Below, piece after piece: positions 6,762-7,029 of a stretch of 7,029 bases of DNA (within the stretch, counting starts at the first letter, position 1; every line of letters starts with the position of its first letter). The notes beneath the pieces were generated by a model, which was given only the letters and a program-made list of their open reading frames with translations, ran no database searches and was not told the origin of the DNA. The translations under genes were made by a program, and so were the position numbers. This stretch comes from Actinobacteria bacterium UBA3120 (lineage in GTDB: Bacteria > Actinomycetota > Actinomycetes > S36-B12): NCBI GenBank assembly GCA_002365735.1, contig DEZY01000063.1, positions 1 through 7,029 on the forward strand. The letters run 5' to 3'.

Positions 6762-6947
6762 ATGGCAAAGAAAGCTCTGATCCAAAAGCAGCAGAAAACA
6801 CCTAAGTTCAAGGTGCGGGGCTATACCCGCTGCAACCGGTGTGGACGTCCGCACTCGGTCTACCGTAAGTTCGGCCTGTGCCGCATCTGTTTACGTGAGA
6901 TGGCACATGCTGGCGAACTACCCGGTGTAACAAAAAGTTCCTGGTAA
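6762..6947 (+). CDS. rpsN: 30S ribosomal protein S14, zinc-binding type
   Basis: S14 is a 30S head protein near S3 and S10. This is the short (61-residue) four-cysteine form, usually called type Z. CNRC (Cys24, Cys27) and CRIC (Cys40, Cys43) form the zinc site, flanked by [12 protein letters not shown] and [17 protein letters not shown], which match the family exactly. Many actinobacteria also carry a cysteine-free S14 elsewhere, under Zur control; this window cannot show whether that paralogue exists here. The gene starts four bases after rplE with a strong ribosome binding site and is followed by a 63-base spacer. Confidence 0.98.
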   Translation: MAKKALIQKQQKTPKFKVRGYTRCNRCGRPHSVYRKFGLCRICLREMAHAGELPGVTKSSW

Positions 6948-7010
6948 ACCACGACGCTGCAGGTCCTCGGTATCCACCGAAGAAACCACGGCGAGGAAGG
7001 CCAAGCGGCC
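6948..7010 (+). other. Structured S14-S8 spacer
   Basis: This 63-base spacer contains several possible short stems: TCGGT (6967-6971) with ACCGA (6976-6980); the competing TCCTCG (6964-6969) with CGAGGA (6992-6997); and GGCC (6999-7002) with GGCC (7007-7010), immediately before the S8 ATG. The ribosome binding site GAGGAAGG at 6993-7000 overlaps the second and third stems. The spacer is open in the rpsH frame back to the rpsN stop but contains no ATG, GTG or TTG in that frame, so it does not extend S8. Confidence 0.5.
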
Positions 7011-7029
7011 ATGACAATGACAGATCCGA
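7011..7029 (+). CDS. rpsH: 30S ribosomal protein S8 (5' end only)
   Basis: Only six codons and one base are visible, reading MTMTDP. This matches the N-terminus of actinobacterial S8, which usually continues IADMLTRLRN, and the position after rpsN is the expected one. S8 is a primary 16S binder in the central domain and, in E. coli, the repressor of the spc operon. GAGGAAGG at 6993-7000 precedes the ATG by ten bases. The second in-frame ATG at 7017 is less well placed. The gene is cut by the window edge. Confidence 0.85.

Noticed and set aside
5927..6811. 294-codon antisense open frame over rplX-rplE-rpsN
   Set aside because: It overlaps three unmistakable ribosomal protein genes on the other strand, has no recognisable domain and runs through their conserved codons.
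1..7029. A hidden novel system within the cluster
   Set aside because: Every coding stretch matches a universal ribosomal protein in canonical order, the complete spacers are 105 bases or less, and no foreign gene, repeat array or mobile element signature is present.

Overview
The window is a stretch of the bacterial S10-spc ribosomal protein gene cluster. All genes are on the + strand and run without interruption from the last codons of rpsJ (S10) to the first codons of rpsH (S8). The order is rpsJ'-rplC-rplD-rplW-rplB-rpsS-rplV-rpsC-rplP-rpmC-rpsQ-rplN-rplX-rplE-rpsN-rpsH', the ancestral bacterial order. The protein styles point to Actinomycetota. L3 has [12 protein letters not shown] where E. 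coli has a glutamine-containing loop, L4 starts on GTG and carries the actinobacterial motif layout, S14 is the short four-cysteine zinc form, S8 begins MTMTDP, and L22 has a long Lys/Ala/Pro tail like that of mycobacteria. The base composition looks only moderately GC-rich by eye, lower than Streptomyces or Mycobacterium. I cannot place the organism below phylum level.

Layout: positions 1-109 hold the rpsJ end. Positions 143-2938 (L3, L4, L23, L2, S19) form a tight first block, with 4-base overlaps at L3/L4 and L4/L23. A 105-base AT-rich gap (2939-3043) separates S19 from L22. Positions 3044-5392 (L22, S3, L16, L29, S17) form a second block with gaps of 2-3 bases or 1-4 base overlaps. The S10/spc boundary of classical operon maps lies in the 61-base gap 5393-5453, which contains a perfect 8-bp hairpin. 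Positions 5454-6947 (L14, L24, L5, S14) form the first part of spc, followed by a 63-base gap and the S8 start at 7011.

The products work together in the ribosome. L3, L2 and L4 build the peptidyl transferase region. L4 and L22 line the nascent peptide tunnel. L23, L29 and L24 ring the tunnel exit. L16 and L5 contact tRNAs or the intersubunit side. S10, S3, S14 and S19 make the head of the small subunit. S17 is a primary 16S binder in the body. Co-transcription with tight or overlapping junctions fits stoichiometric, translationally coupled expression.

I found no mobile element, tRNA, CRISPR array or unknown protein gene, and no undescribed system. The points worth a second look are small: a 78-base duplication in the L22 tail, a degenerate copy of the S10 C-terminal codons just after its stop, the hairpin at the S10/spc boundary, the unusual S19-L22 gap, and a structured leader before S8.
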